This document shows, piece after piece, positions 9,701-16,348 of a DNA stretch of 43,513 nucleotides. The stretch covers positions 1 to 43,513 of the forward strand of contig JANQNV010000088.1 of the NCBI GenBank assembly GCA_028279425.1, in the 5' to 3' direction. This stretch comes from Longimicrobiales bacterium (lineage in GTDB: Bacteria; Gemmatimonadota; Gemmatimonadetes; Longimicrobiales; Gaopeijiaceae). A program made the translations under genes and the position numbers. Below the pieces are notes generated by a model. The model searched no databases and was not told the origin of the DNA. It saw only the letters and a list, made by a program, of their open reading frames with translations. How positions within the stretch are numbered: position 1 is the first letter of the stretch; each line of letters opens with the position of its first letter.

Positions 9701-10834
9701 CGCCGGGCTCTCCCCGACCCGGCAGCCGCCGCTCCGACGAGCACGGCGCCCCCGGCCACCGCGTCGGAGCAGGTCATCGCCGAGCTCTACCGCGACGTGC
9801 TGGGGCTCGCCACGCGGCCCGGCCGCGACGACGACTTCTTCGCGCTGGGCGGACACTCGCTTCGCGCCGTCGAGCTCTTGCGTCGTCTGAGAGAGCAGCG
9901 CGGGATCGATCTGGGCCCCGGGGCGGTCTTCGCCCACCCGGGCGTTGCCGCCCTGGCCCGCGTGCTCGACGACGCGCTTGCGATGGCCGGGAGCGCGGCC
10001 GCACCGGAGGGTTTCGAGACCTTCCTCGCTCTGGGGCGCCCCCCCGAATCCCCCCTCCCGCGCCTGTACTGCGTGCATCCGGCCGGGGGACTCGCCTGGT
10101 GCTACCGTCCCCTCGCCGACGCGCTGGAGGGGGCGGCCGAGGTGATCGGCCTTCAGGCCGCCGTGCTCCGCGAGGGCGAGGCCGAGCCGGCCGGACTCGA
10201 CGAGATGGCGGCCGCCTACGTCGACGGCATCCTCGAGCGGGAGGGGCGCCGGTCGCAGCGGGTCGGTGCGGAGGCCTCACCGATTCACCTGCTCGGGTGG
10301 TCGGTCGGGGGCATCCTGGCCCACGCGATGGCCTGCCGGCTGCAGGCGCTTGGGCGGTCGCCGGGGCTCGTCGTGTTGCTCGACGCCTATCCGGCCGACT
10401 GGTGGCACGACGAGCCCGAGCCCGACGAGGGGGCCGCCCTCAAGGCGCTCCTGCTCATCGCCGGCGTGCCGCCCGAGGCCATCGATGCGACGCCCCCGAC
10501 CCGTGTGGCTGTGCGGGCGGTGCTGCGCACGCGCGGCCACGTGCTCGGTACCCTCTCGGACGCGTCGCTCGACGGGGTGATCCGCGCGGTCACCTCGACC
10601 AACCGCCTCGTCCGCCGCTACCGGCACCGCCGGCTTTTGGGCGAGGTCGTGCACGTGCAGGCTGCGCTCGATCACCAGGACGACGGTATGGATGCGTCGC
10701 TGTGGGCTCCCCACGTCGACCGGGTCGAAGCACACGCCCTCCCGACCGTGCACGGTCGCATGGCCGGCGCCGAGGCGTCGGGTCGTGTGGCGGCCCTGCT
10801 CTCTGCTCGTCTCAGACCGGAGGTGCCGGCATGA
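6773..10834 (+). CDS. entF: One-module NRPS, C-A(Ser)-PCP-TE, EntF-like
   Basis: It joins DHB to L-serine and probably trimerises and cyclises the product as EntF does. In 1353 residues it shows a condensation domain with QHLVIDG (163-169; first His replaced by Gln, catalytic second His kept); an adenylation domain with YTSGSTG (639-645), FDVSVWE (684-690), MHFVPSM, VFCSGEALP and NLYGPTEAAVD; a PCP with GGHS (Ser 1029); and a thioesterase with GWSVG (Ser 1177), Asp about 1204 and His about 1327. The specificity residues read D-V-W-H-F-S-L-V-D-K, the EntF serine code. GTG 6773 overlaps the carrier gene by four bases. Having one module and no glycine module argues for an enterobactin-type rather than bacillibactin-type product. 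A 24-bp tandem repeat lies in the A domain. No MbtH-like gene is nearby. Confidence 0.94.
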   Translation: MIEGPITEAQDGLWLARRLDPASPAQNTGQVLRLRGDLDAARLVERIDATLAECDALRVRIEPAERGSRQGAWSRAGSPSGAGSHFGAGVDVVASAGHLVTVAVPSIATRVVDLRGAPDALAAARAAIDDDMDAPRDPARDPMATSVLYRLGERDHLWYLCVQHLVIDGYGTTLLIERVVDRIDALMTGEAERTQPFRSFADVVAEDRAARVGPRREAERGFWHAELDGLGLVGSLSEGEPIAGPDCRKLRTPVPDEVRRGLERLARAARTGWPDAVIATAALYLARHTGRDEIVLGVPVMNRLGSASARVPCMRMNVLPLRLKVDPTATVVEWVAHVAGVHRRCRRHGTIRGEDLRRELGLLGRGRRLHGPVVNVLPFPPLKGPTGLDTDFEVLGAGPIDDLTFTLRRHSVDDAFDLEVETNPALYDEVETREHLDRFLAMLTAVAVSDETRLEDVPTLTPAERRRWVDEVNATDHPVPDTTLTALLAEAWAAEPDPMALIHEGGRWSRRELESRVRAMAARLEVAGVGVGSIVGVLLPRSAEQMVAILATIWRGAAYLPLDPDHPEARLRSVIVDAAPAVVVTDAPGAARVDEVPTLRVDEVPTLRVDEAAAGTPPRGEAGPDALLPPPDTPAYVIYTSGSTGVPNGVVVEHRAIVNRLLWMREAFGFGPGDVVLHKTPTTFDVSVWEIFLAHLSGAALVVAPAEAHRDPGWLARVVREQGVTAMHFVPSMLAPFLDHPDSEGLGIHRVFCSGEALPATLRDRFHARIRGELHNLYGPTEAAVDVTHWAAPPDDTSDPLPIGRPVWNTRTYVLDRSLRPVPPESIGELYLAGRQLARGYLARDGLTRERFPADPFRSGERMYRTGDLARWRRDGQIVYCGRVDHQVKVRGQRVELGEIETVLLEQAGVQHAVAGTRPDASGEPALVAWLVASEGAELVVDTLREALAERLPGAMIPSAWVVLDALPLTSSGKTDRRALPDPAAAAPTSTAPPATASEQVIAELYRDVLGLATRPGRDDDFFALGGHSLRAVELLRRLREQRGIDLGPGAVFAHPGVAALARVLDDALAMAGSAAAPEGFETFLALGRPPESPLPRLYCVHPAGGLAWCYRPLADALEGAAEVIGLQAAVLREGEAEPAGLDEMAAAYVDGILEREGRRSQRVGAEASPIHLLGWSVGGILAHAMACRLQALGRSPGLVVLLDAYPADWWHDEPEPDEGAALKALLLIAGVPPEAIDATPPTRVAVRAVLRTRGHVLGTLSDASLDGVIRAVTSTNRLVRRYRHRRLLGEVVHVQAALDHQDDGMDASLWAPHVDRVEAHALPTVHGRMAGAEASGRVAALLSARLRPEVPA
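8546..8606 (+). repeat. 24-bp tandem repeat (2.5 copies) inside the NRPS adenylation domain
   Basis: Two exact 24-base units (8546-8569 and 8570-8593) and a 13-base partial third unit encode VDEVPTLR repeated in frame, about residues 592-611, in the linker before the YTSGSTG core. The reading frame is kept, so this looks like recent in-frame slippage rather than damage. Confidence 0.9.
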
Positions 10835-11592
10835 AGGGGATCGTGATGGTGACGGGAGCGGCCGGGGGGATCGGGGCCGCCGTCGTGCGTCGTCTCCTCG
10901 ATGACGGCGACCGTGTGGTAGGCCTCGACGCCGATGCCGACGGGCTCGCCCGCCTCGGCCGTACGGTCGATGCGGCGCGCTTTCGCGGTGTCGAGATCGA
11001 TCTGCGTCGGGCCGACGCCGTCGAGGCCGTCGTTGCGGAGGTCGAAGAGGCCTGGGGCCCGATCGACCGGCTCGCTTGCATCGCGGGCGTGCTCGAAGTG
11101 GGGCCGGTGACGGAGATCTCCGACGACGCCGTGCGGCGCGTCTTCGACGTCAACGTGCTGGGCGTGCTGGCCGCGCTGCGGCCGGTGGGGGCCAGGATGG
11201 CGCAACGCGGCGGTGGGAGCGTCGTCACGGTGGGATCCAACGCGGGCCTCGTCCCTCGGGTCGGGATGGGGGCCTACGGCGCCTCGAAGGCCGCGGCCTC
11301 CATGCTCACGCGCAGCATGGGGCTCGAGCTGGCCCGCAGCGGAGTCCGTTGCAACGTGGTGTGCGCCGGCTCGACCCGCACGCCCATGCAGGTCCGCTTC
11401 CAGAGCGACGTCGGGGGCGACGCGCCCGTGGTGGAGGGCTCGCTCGAGAGCTTCCGCACCGGGATTCCGCTCGGGCGGATCGCCGACCCCGATGATGTGG
11501 CCGACGTGGTAGTCTACTTGCTCTCGGATCGCGCCCGGCACGTCACCCTGACCGAGGTGGTCGTCGACGGCGGCGCCTCGTTGCACGGATGA
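10831..11592 (+). CDS. entA: 2,3-dihydro-2,3-dihydroxybenzoate dehydrogenase (EntA/DhbA)
   Basis: It oxidises 2,3-dihydro-DHB to 2,3-dihydroxybenzoate with NAD+. The 253 residues (EntA 248) form a classical short-chain dehydrogenase: TGAAGGIG nucleotide-binding loop near residue 8, an N-V-L strand (FDVNVLGVL), catalytic Ser in GSNAGLVPRVGMG, YGASK and the EntA-like GLELARSGVRCNVVCAGST. ATG 10831 overlaps the NRPS stop (ATGA) and has GGAGGTG six to twelve bases upstream. The stop overlaps the next gene (ATGA). The other entries of the DHB pathway are in the same unit, so the pathway is complete here. Confidence 0.93.
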   Translation: MKGIVMVTGAAGGIGAAVVRRLLDDGDRVVGLDADADGLARLGRTVDAARFRGVEIDLRRADAVEAVVAEVEEAWGPIDRLACIAGVLEVGPVTEISDDAVRRVFDVNVLGVLAALRPVGARMAQRGGGSVVTVGSNAGLVPRVGMGAYGASKAAASMLTRSMGLELARSGVRCNVVCAGSTRTPMQVRFQSDVGGDAPVVEGSLESFRTGIPLGRIADPDDVADVVVYLLSDRARHVTLTEVVVDGGASLHG

Positions 11593-12809
11593 GTGCGATG
11601 GATCCCTCGACCCTCGACGAGCCGACGATCGAGCGCCGCATGCGGGCGTGGCGCCACGAGATCCACGCCCACCCCGAGCTGGCCTTCCACGAGCACCGCA
11701 CAGCCGCCTTCGTCGCGGCTCGTCTGCGGGAGTTCGGCCTCGACGTGGTCGAAGGGGTGGGCGGCACCGGAGTCGTCGGAACCCTCCGCCTCTCGCAGTC
11801 CACCCGGCAGGCAATCGCCTTCCGCGCCGAGCTCGACGCGCTGCCGATCCAGGAGGTCGAAGGGCGCCCGTGGGGTTCGGTGGTGCCTGGAGTGATGCAC
11901 GCCTGCGGCCACGACGGACACTGCGCGATGCTCCTCGGCGCGGCCGCCTGGCTCGCCGAGCACGGCGGGTTCGAGGGCACGATCCACTTCGTCTTCCAGC
12001 CGGCTGAAGAAAACGAGGGGGGCGCCCGCCTCATGCTACAGGACGGCTTCTTCGATCGCTTCCCGGTCGATGAGGTGTTCGCGCTCCACACCGAGCCCTC
12101 GCTGCCGATCGGTCACTTCGCCGTGGCGAGTGGCGCGGTCATGGCGTCGATGGACCTGTTCGACATCCGTGTGACCGGAGAGGTGTGCCACGCCGCGCGT
12201 CCCCACCAGGGCGCCGATGCGATCTTGTGTGCGGCCTCGCTGGTCGCCGAGCTCCAGGCGGTGCGCACCCGTGCGCTCGATCCTCTCGAACCCGGGGTCG
12301 TGAGCGTCACCTCGATCGAGGGCGGCAGCAGTCGCAACGTGTTGCCCGAGCATGTGCAGCTCCAGGGCACAGCGCGTCTGTTTTCTGCCGAGGCGAGCAA
12401 GCGCACCGAAGCCACGATCCGGCGGGTCGCCGAGGGCGTGGCCGCGGCCCACGGGTGCGAGGTGGCGGTCGAATACGAGCGTCGCTACCCCGCGGCGGTC
12501 AACGCCGAGGTGCCCTCCGGCATCGCCTGTGACGTCGCAGCCGCCGTGGCCGGAGCCGCTGCGGTCGGCGAGGACCCGTTTCCACTCCCGGCCTCCGAAG
12601 ACTTCGCCTTCTTCCTCGAGCAGCGACCTGGCTGCCTGGCCCTGCTCGGCAATGGCAAGTCGGCCTCGGTGCACACGCCCGAGTTCGACTTCGCCGACGA
12701 TGCGCTCCTGTGGGGTCTGCGCTACTGGGTGGCCCTGGCGCGCACGCTGCTTCCCGCCGATTCCGACGCACCCCTCCCTCCATCCGACCCGACCGAACGT
12801 ACCGATTGA
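11589..12809 (+). CDS. M20D-family amidohydrolase (hippurate hydrolase/aminoacylase-like) in the siderophore operon
   Basis: This 406-residue cytoplasmic enzyme has no signal peptide. Metal-ligand motifs are visible: MHACGHDGH at residues 103-111, FQPAEENEGGARLM, ALHTEPSLPIGHFAV, ARPHQGADA in the dimerisation lid, and SEDFAFFLEQRPG near the C-terminus. These define the M20D group (hippurate hydrolase, N-acyl-amino-acid hydrolases, IAA-amino-acid hydrolases). The start overlaps entA (ATGA) and the nitroreductase gene begins directly after its stop, so it is firmly inside the siderophore operon. N-(2,3-dihydroxybenzoyl)serine is chemically close to hippurate (N-benzoylglycine), so cleavage of the DHB-Ser amide is a plausible role, but this is inference. 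Alternatives are peptide or N-acyl amino acid salvage. Confidence 0.85.
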   Translation: MSAMDPSTLDEPTIERRMRAWRHEIHAHPELAFHEHRTAAFVAARLREFGLDVVEGVGGTGVVGTLRLSQSTRQAIAFRAELDALPIQEVEGRPWGSVVPGVMHACGHDGHCAMLLGAAAWLAEHGGFEGTIHFVFQPAEENEGGARLMLQDGFFDRFPVDEVFALHTEPSLPIGHFAVASGAVMASMDLFDIRVTGEVCHAARPHQGADAILCAASLVAELQAVRTRALDPLEPGVVSVTSIEGGSSRNVLPEHVQLQGTARLFSAEASKRTEATIRRVAEGVAAAHGCEVAVEYERRYPAAVNAEVPSGIACDVAAAVAGAAAVGEDPFPLPASEDFAFFLEQRPGCLALLGNGKSASVHTPEFDFADDALLWGLRYWVALARTLLPADSDAPLPPSDPTERTD

Positions 12810-13376
12810 ATGGATACACAGACTGCGCTTCGAACCCGTCGCACCGTCCACGCCTTCAAGCGCGACCCGGTCCCCGTCGACGTCGTCCGCCGAGCGATCG
12901 ACGCGGCGGTCATGGCGCCGAACCACAAGCTGACGGAACCGTGGCGCTTCACCCTGCTCGGCCGCGCGGCGCGCGCGCCGCTGGCCGACCTCGCGGTGCG
13001 CGTCCGGGCCGAGCGGTTCGGGTATGAGCCGGAGCCCGACATCGTCGAGCGTATCCATGGCAAGATCCTCGATCCGCCCTTCGCTCTCGTCGTGACCCGG
13101 ATCCCCTGCGACGATCCCCTGCGCGATGCCGAAGACCGCTCGGCGGTGGCCTGCGCCCTTCAGAACCTGTTCTTGTCGCTCCACGCCGAGGGCGTGGGCA
13201 GCAAATGGAGCACCGGGGCCGTGGTCCGGGACGAACGTTTCTTCGATGCCGTCGGAGTTGATCCGGAGGGTGGCTCGATCGAGGGCGTCGTCTGGATCGG
13301 CTATGCATCGGGCGAACCGAAGCCACCGGCCCGGTCGCCCCGGAGCGCGGTCTACGAGGAGCGTCTGGACGCCTGA
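12810..13376 (+). CDS. Nitroreductase-family flavoprotein (YdjA-like)
   Basis: This 188-residue protein has the nitroreductase fold signatures: RRTVHAFKRDPVP near the N-terminus (FMN phosphate contact), AVMAPNHKLTEPWRF, ALQNLFLSLHAEGVGSKW and EGVVWIGYASGEP. The N-P-x-K/T-E-PWRF pattern resembles E. coli YdjA. It starts on the base after the M20D stop, so it is the last gene of the operon. FMN enzymes of this family reduce quinones, nitro compounds or, in some cases, iron complexes. A role in reducing ferric catecholate or oxidised catechol is possible but not shown by sequence. No transcription terminator with a T-run is visible after it. Confidence 0.85.
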   Translation: MDTQTALRTRRTVHAFKRDPVPVDVVRRAIDAAVMAPNHKLTEPWRFTLLGRAARAPLADLAVRVRAERFGYEPEPDIVERIHGKILDPPFALVVTRIPCDDPLRDAEDRSAVACALQNLFLSLHAEGVGSKWSTGAVVRDERFFDAVGVDPEGGSIEGVVWIGYASGEPKPPARSPRSAVYEERLDA

Positions 13377-13433
13377 GTGATCGCTCCGGTCGGAGGGCGC
13401 GAGAGGGCCCACTCGGCTGCTCGCCGAAAAGGC

Positions 13434-13488
13434 TTGCCGACCGTGGCGGGACACCGTACAATCGGTGCGGATGAGAATCACTCTCATC
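13434..13488 (+). promoter_or_regulatory. Sigma70-like promoter with Fur-like operator for the YncE/di-haem operon
   Basis: TTGCCG (13434-13439) and TACAAT (13457-13462) are separated by 17 bases. Seven bases after the -10 begins GATGAGAATCACTCTCATC (13470-13488), an almost perfect 19-base palindrome with one arm mismatch, in the 7-1-7 Fur arrangement. The predicted transcription start falls at the palindrome's left edge, the classical repressing position. A ribosome-binding AGGAG at 13530-13534 lies 7 bases before the GTG at 13542. The 165 bases between the nitroreductase stop and this GTG hold nothing else recognisable. Confidence 0.8.
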
Positions 13489-13541
13489 GACTTCCGACCC
13501 GTGGCCTCGGCCGTGCCGGGGTTCCAACCAGGAGTTCGCTC

Positions 13542-14591
13542 GTGTCGTTCGTATCGTTCAGCCGTGGTTCTGCCGTGGCGTGGTCCACCGCCGCCGCTTT
13601 GTCGTTGTCTGCCGCCGGCATCTTCGCTCAACCCACCGTCCAGACGCAGGCCCAGATCCACGGAGGCCTCTACGAACTGGCTTCGTGGGCAGAAGACGGA
13701 AACCTCTGGGTGGCGGCCACCGGGTCGTCGTTCGCCGAGGGCGCCAAGCTCATTCAGGTCGATGGGACCACCCTCGAGCAGATCAAGGCCATCGACGTCC
13801 CCGAGGCTCGCGGGTTCGGCATGGCGATCAATCACTCCACCGGCACCCTCTACACGACCAACACGCGCGACGGGAGTATGTCGGCCGTCGACATTCGTAC
13901 CGGCGAGGTGACCGTGATCACCGATCCGTCGGCCGAGGGCAACCCGCATCTCTACCGGATCGCGATCGACGAAACGCGCAACATGGTCTACGCCTCGGTC
14001 GCGCAAACGCCCGGTCAGGTGTGGGTCGTCGACGGTTCGACCCATACGCTCGACCGGGTCATCGATGCGGGCGGTTCGCGTCCCACGGGTATCATTGCCG
14101 ATGCGGAGAGGAATCGCCTCTACGTGTCCAACATCGGCGACGACTTCATCTCGGTCATCGATCTGGGGAGCGACCGTGTGGTCGACCGCATCCCGACCGT
14201 CGGTGGTCGCTCCACCCAGATGGCCTTCGATCCATCGACCGATCGCCTGTTCGTGGGCAATCAGGGGTCGAACGATATCTCCGTGATCGACCTGAACCAG
14301 ATGCGCGCCGTGCGTCGCGTTGCGGTGGGCGAGCAGCCGGTCGGGATCGGATACCACCCCGTGGCCAACCAGATCTACGTAGCGAATCGCCGCAGCGGTA
14401 CGGTGTCGGTGATCGACGGTGAAAGCTACGAAGAGGTGGCGCAGCTCGAGATCGGTAGCTACCCGAACACCGTCTTCGTCGATGAGGTGACGGGTCTGGT
14501 CTACGTGACCAACAAGGCCGTGCGCTCGCCGCGCGACCAGGAGCCGGTCAAGGACCCGAAGGGCGACATGGTGTCGGTCATCCGGCCCTGA
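13542..14591 (+). CDS. YncE-like secreted beta-propeller (paralogue 2)
   Basis: This 349-residue protein starts at GTG 13542, chosen because AGGAG lies 7 bases upstream and a signal peptide follows at once (STAAALSLSAAGIFAQ); the longer open frame would run through the promoter and operator. Blades repeat the motif of the first paralogue (VYASVAQTPGQVWVVDG, RLYVSNIGDDFISVIDL, RLFVGNQGSNDISVIDL, QIYVANRRSGTVSVIDG). The C-terminal VTNKAVRSPRDQEPV, followed by KDPKGDMVSVIRP, aligns with that of 2069-3127. It heads a two-gene unit behind its own Fur-like box, with the di-haem enzyme 16 bases downstream. Role unknown; co-regulation with siderophore genes is strongly suggested. Confidence 0.85.
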   Translation: MSFVSFSRGSAVAWSTAAALSLSAAGIFAQPTVQTQAQIHGGLYELASWAEDGNLWVAATGSSFAEGAKLIQVDGTTLEQIKAIDVPEARGFGMAINHSTGTLYTTNTRDGSMSAVDIRTGEVTVITDPSAEGNPHLYRIAIDETRNMVYASVAQTPGQVWVVDGSTHTLDRVIDAGGSRPTGIIADAERNRLYVSNIGDDFISVIDLGSDRVVDRIPTVGGRSTQMAFDPSTDRLFVGNQGSNDISVIDLNQMRAVRRVAVGEQPVGIGYHPVANQIYVANRRSGTVSVIDGESYEEVAQLEIGSYPNTVFVDEVTGLVYVTNKAVRSPRDQEPVKDPKGDMVSVIRP

Positions 14592-14607
14592 GTCCGGCGA
14601 TCGACCG

Positions 14608-15798
14608 ATGAGCAGGGGGCGTCGGGTCGCGGTCTGGGTCGGTGTCGCACTCGTGTCGGGTGCGGCGCTCCCCGGCTTCGGTGCGGCGCTCCCCGGCTTC
14701 GGGTCGGCGCCCCCGCCCACATGGGAGTGGGATCTTCCGCCGGGGATCGCCCCTCCGCGCGTTCCCGCCGACAATCCGATGACGGCCGAGAAGGTCGAGT
14801 TGGGGCGTCACCTCTTCTACGACACCCGCCTGTCGTTCAACGAGACGCAGAGCTGCGCCTCGTGTCATCGGCAGGAACTCGCCTTCACCGATGGGAAGCC
14901 CCACGGCGTCGGATCCACGGGTGAGGTGCACCCGCGCGGGAGTATGTCGCTGGCCAATGTGGCCTATTCCAGCACGCTGACGTGGGCGCATCCGTCGCTC
15001 AGCTCGCTCGAAGAACAGCAGCTGGCCCCGCTTCTCGGCGACGATCCGGTGGAGTTGGGCATGGGCGGGCACGAAGACGTACTGCTCGCCCGCCTCGCCG
15101 CGTCGCCGGTCTACGACGAACTCTTCGCGGCAGCCTTCCCGGCCGACCCCGATCCGCTCACACTCCCGCGTGTTCTCGAGGCCATCGCGAGCTTCGAGCG
15201 CACCTTGATCTCCTTCGATTCCCCGTGGGACCGGCAGATGCTGTGGGGAGAGCGAGGCGTCGTGTCGAGCGAGGTGCTGGCGGGTGCCGAGCTGTTCGCG
15301 AGCCAGCGAATGGGGTGCGCGGATTGCCATACCGAGCCCTTCTTCACCAACGCGGTGGAGTTCGAGGGGCGCGAGGTGGTCGACCGGGAGTTCTTCAACA
15401 CCGGGCTCTACGACCTCGATGGCGAGGGCGCCTATCCGACGCCCAACACTGGGGTGCACGCCAGCACCGGCAGGCCGGCCGACATGGGGCGCTTCCGGGC
15501 ACCGACGCTTCGCAACATCGCGGTCACGGCTCCCTACATGCACGACGGAAGCATCGCCACCCTCGACGACGTGCTGACCGAGCACTACATGCCGGGGGGG
15601 CGCACCGACAGCCCGCTCAAGAGCGACCTCATGCTGAGCTTCGGACTCTCGCCGGCCGAGCGGGCGAGCGTCGTCGCCTTCCTGCACGCGCTGACCGACG
15701 AGCGCTTTCTCACGGACCCGCGGTTCGCCGACCCCTGGGTCGAGCGCCGCGAACGCCCGGGGGCGGACAGCCAGGGGGCCGCGGTCAACCGTCGTTAG
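14608..15798 (+). CDS. MauG/MbnH-type di-haem enzyme (cytochrome c peroxidase superfamily)
   Basis: This 396-residue protein has a secretory N-terminus and two haem c sites, CASCH at residues 83-87 and CADCH at 237-241. Between and after them are segments characteristic of the 'metallo-mystery pair' di-haem family (MbnH/MXAN_0977): FTDGKPHGVGSTGEVHPRG, MSLANVAYSSTLTWAHP, NTGLYDLDGEGAYPTPN, GRFRAPTLRNIAVTAPYMHD and LTDERFLTDPRFADPW. MbnH oxidises a Trp of its partner MbnP to kynurenine, linked to copper. No MbnP-like four-Cys protein is encoded next to it; its neighbour is instead YncE paralogue 2, 16 bases upstream. The N-terminus carries a duplicated GAALPGF. The stop codon overlaps that of the convergent membrane-protein gene. 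A plain peroxidase function is the alternative. Confidence 0.85.
   Translation: MSRGRRVAVWVGVALVSGAALPGFGAALPGFGSAPPPTWEWDLPPGIAPPRVPADNPMTAEKVELGRHLFYDTRLSFNETQSCASCHRQELAFTDGKPHGVGSTGEVHPRGSMSLANVAYSSTLTWAHPSLSSLEEQQLAPLLGDDPVELGMGGHEDVLLARLAASPVYDELFAAAFPADPDPLTLPRVLEAIASFERTLISFDSPWDRQMLWGERGVVSSEVLAGAELFASQRMGCADCHTEPFFTNAVEFEGREVVDREFFNTGLYDLDGEGAYPTPNTGVHASTGRPADMGRFRAPTLRNIAVTAPYMHDGSIATLDDVLTEHYMPGGRTDSPLKSDLMLSFGLSPAERASVVAFLHALTDERFLTDPRFADPWVERRERPGADSQGAAVNRR
14659..14700 (+). repeat. 21-bp exact tandem duplication in the signal region of the di-haem enzyme gene
   Basis: Units 14659-14679 and 14680-14700 are identical and encode GAALPGF twice in the N-terminal export region. The frame is preserved and no functional effect is expected beyond a longer signal region. 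Confidence 0.9.
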
Positions 15799-16346
15799 CG
15801 GTCGGTCGCTGATCCCGCGGCGAAGGCGCGCACGAGGCCGATGACGCCGATCGCCAGCGCCGAGGCGACGCCGAGGTCGACGCTTCCCCTCCAGAACGGT
15901 GGAAGGAATCGGACACCGATGACGGCGACGACGATCGCGGCCGCCCCGATCCAGGCGCGGCGAACCAGCCGTGTGTCCGAGTCGACGAGCCCCGTCGCGT
16001 AGGCGGGAGCGAGCCAGCGGGCCCACCCCGGTGCGTCATCCGTGATCGCGTGGAGACGGCGTGCGACGAAGGGGGCCCACGAGCGCGCGAGGGCGCGCAG
16101 TCCCTCGCCCCAGGCTAAGGCCACGACGATCGCGATCCCTGCGGCGAGTCGCCATCCGGCCGCATTGGCCTCCGACAGCAGACCCCACCCCTGGACCCCG
16201 AGCGAGTAGGCCGGTCGGCCCAGGAGCAGCACGACCCCGAGGAGCCCCCACAGCCGCCACCCGCGTCCAGCGGTCGAGGGCGCGACGCCGGAGGGCAGGG
16301 GGTCGACCGTCGGCTCGACGGTGATGTCGGGCTGGCGATCGGCCAC
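15795..16346 (-). CDS. Small integral membrane protein of unknown function, last gene of the haem operon
   Basis: GTG at 16346-16344 follows the hemG stop by two bases (TGACCGTGG), giving 183 residues. The first 27 residues are polar. Likely membrane segments are WGLLGVVLLLGRPAYSLGV, AAGIAIVVALAWGEGLRAL, RAWIGAAAIVVAVIGV and DLGVASALAIGVIGLVRAF, so three to four spans are expected. No family was recognised. Position directly behind hemG suggests co-transcription with hemA-hemH-hemG. The stop codon overlaps that of the convergent di-haem enzyme gene. The upstream extension of the open frame lies inside hemG and is rejected as coding. Confidence 0.65.
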   Translation of the reverse strand: MADRQPDITVEPTVDPLPSGVAPSTAGRGWRLWGLLGVVLLLGRPAYSLGVQGWGLLSEANAAGWRLAAGIAIVVALAWGEGLRALARSWAPFVARRLHAITDDAPGWARWLAPAYATGLVDSDTRLVRRAWIGAAAIVVAVIGVRFLPPFWRGSVDLGVASALAIGVIGLVRAFAAGSATDR

Positions 16347-16348
16347 GG

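Noticed and set aside
7022..10078. Reverse frame of 1018 codons opposite the NRPS
   Set aside because: Shadow of the NRPS codon pattern (His/Arg/Asp-rich) with no domain; the plus strand carries all C-A-PCP-TE motifs.
6773..10834. Bacillibactin or vibriobactin type product
   Set aside because: There is only one module, no glycine or threonine adenylation domain and no cyclisation domain; the serine code points to an enterobactin-type product.
13377..13541. N-terminal extension of YncE paralogue 2
   Set aside because: It would translate through the -35, -10 and operator, and buries the signal peptide.
12036..14774. Reverse frame of 912 codons across M20D, nitroreductase and YncE genes
   Set aside because: It would cross three real genes and the Fur-boxed promoter; no recognisable domain.
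14608..15798. Simple bacterial cytochrome c peroxidase (CcpA)
   Set aside because: The segments around both haems and the C-terminus fit the MbnH/MXAN_0977 group better, though activity is unproven.
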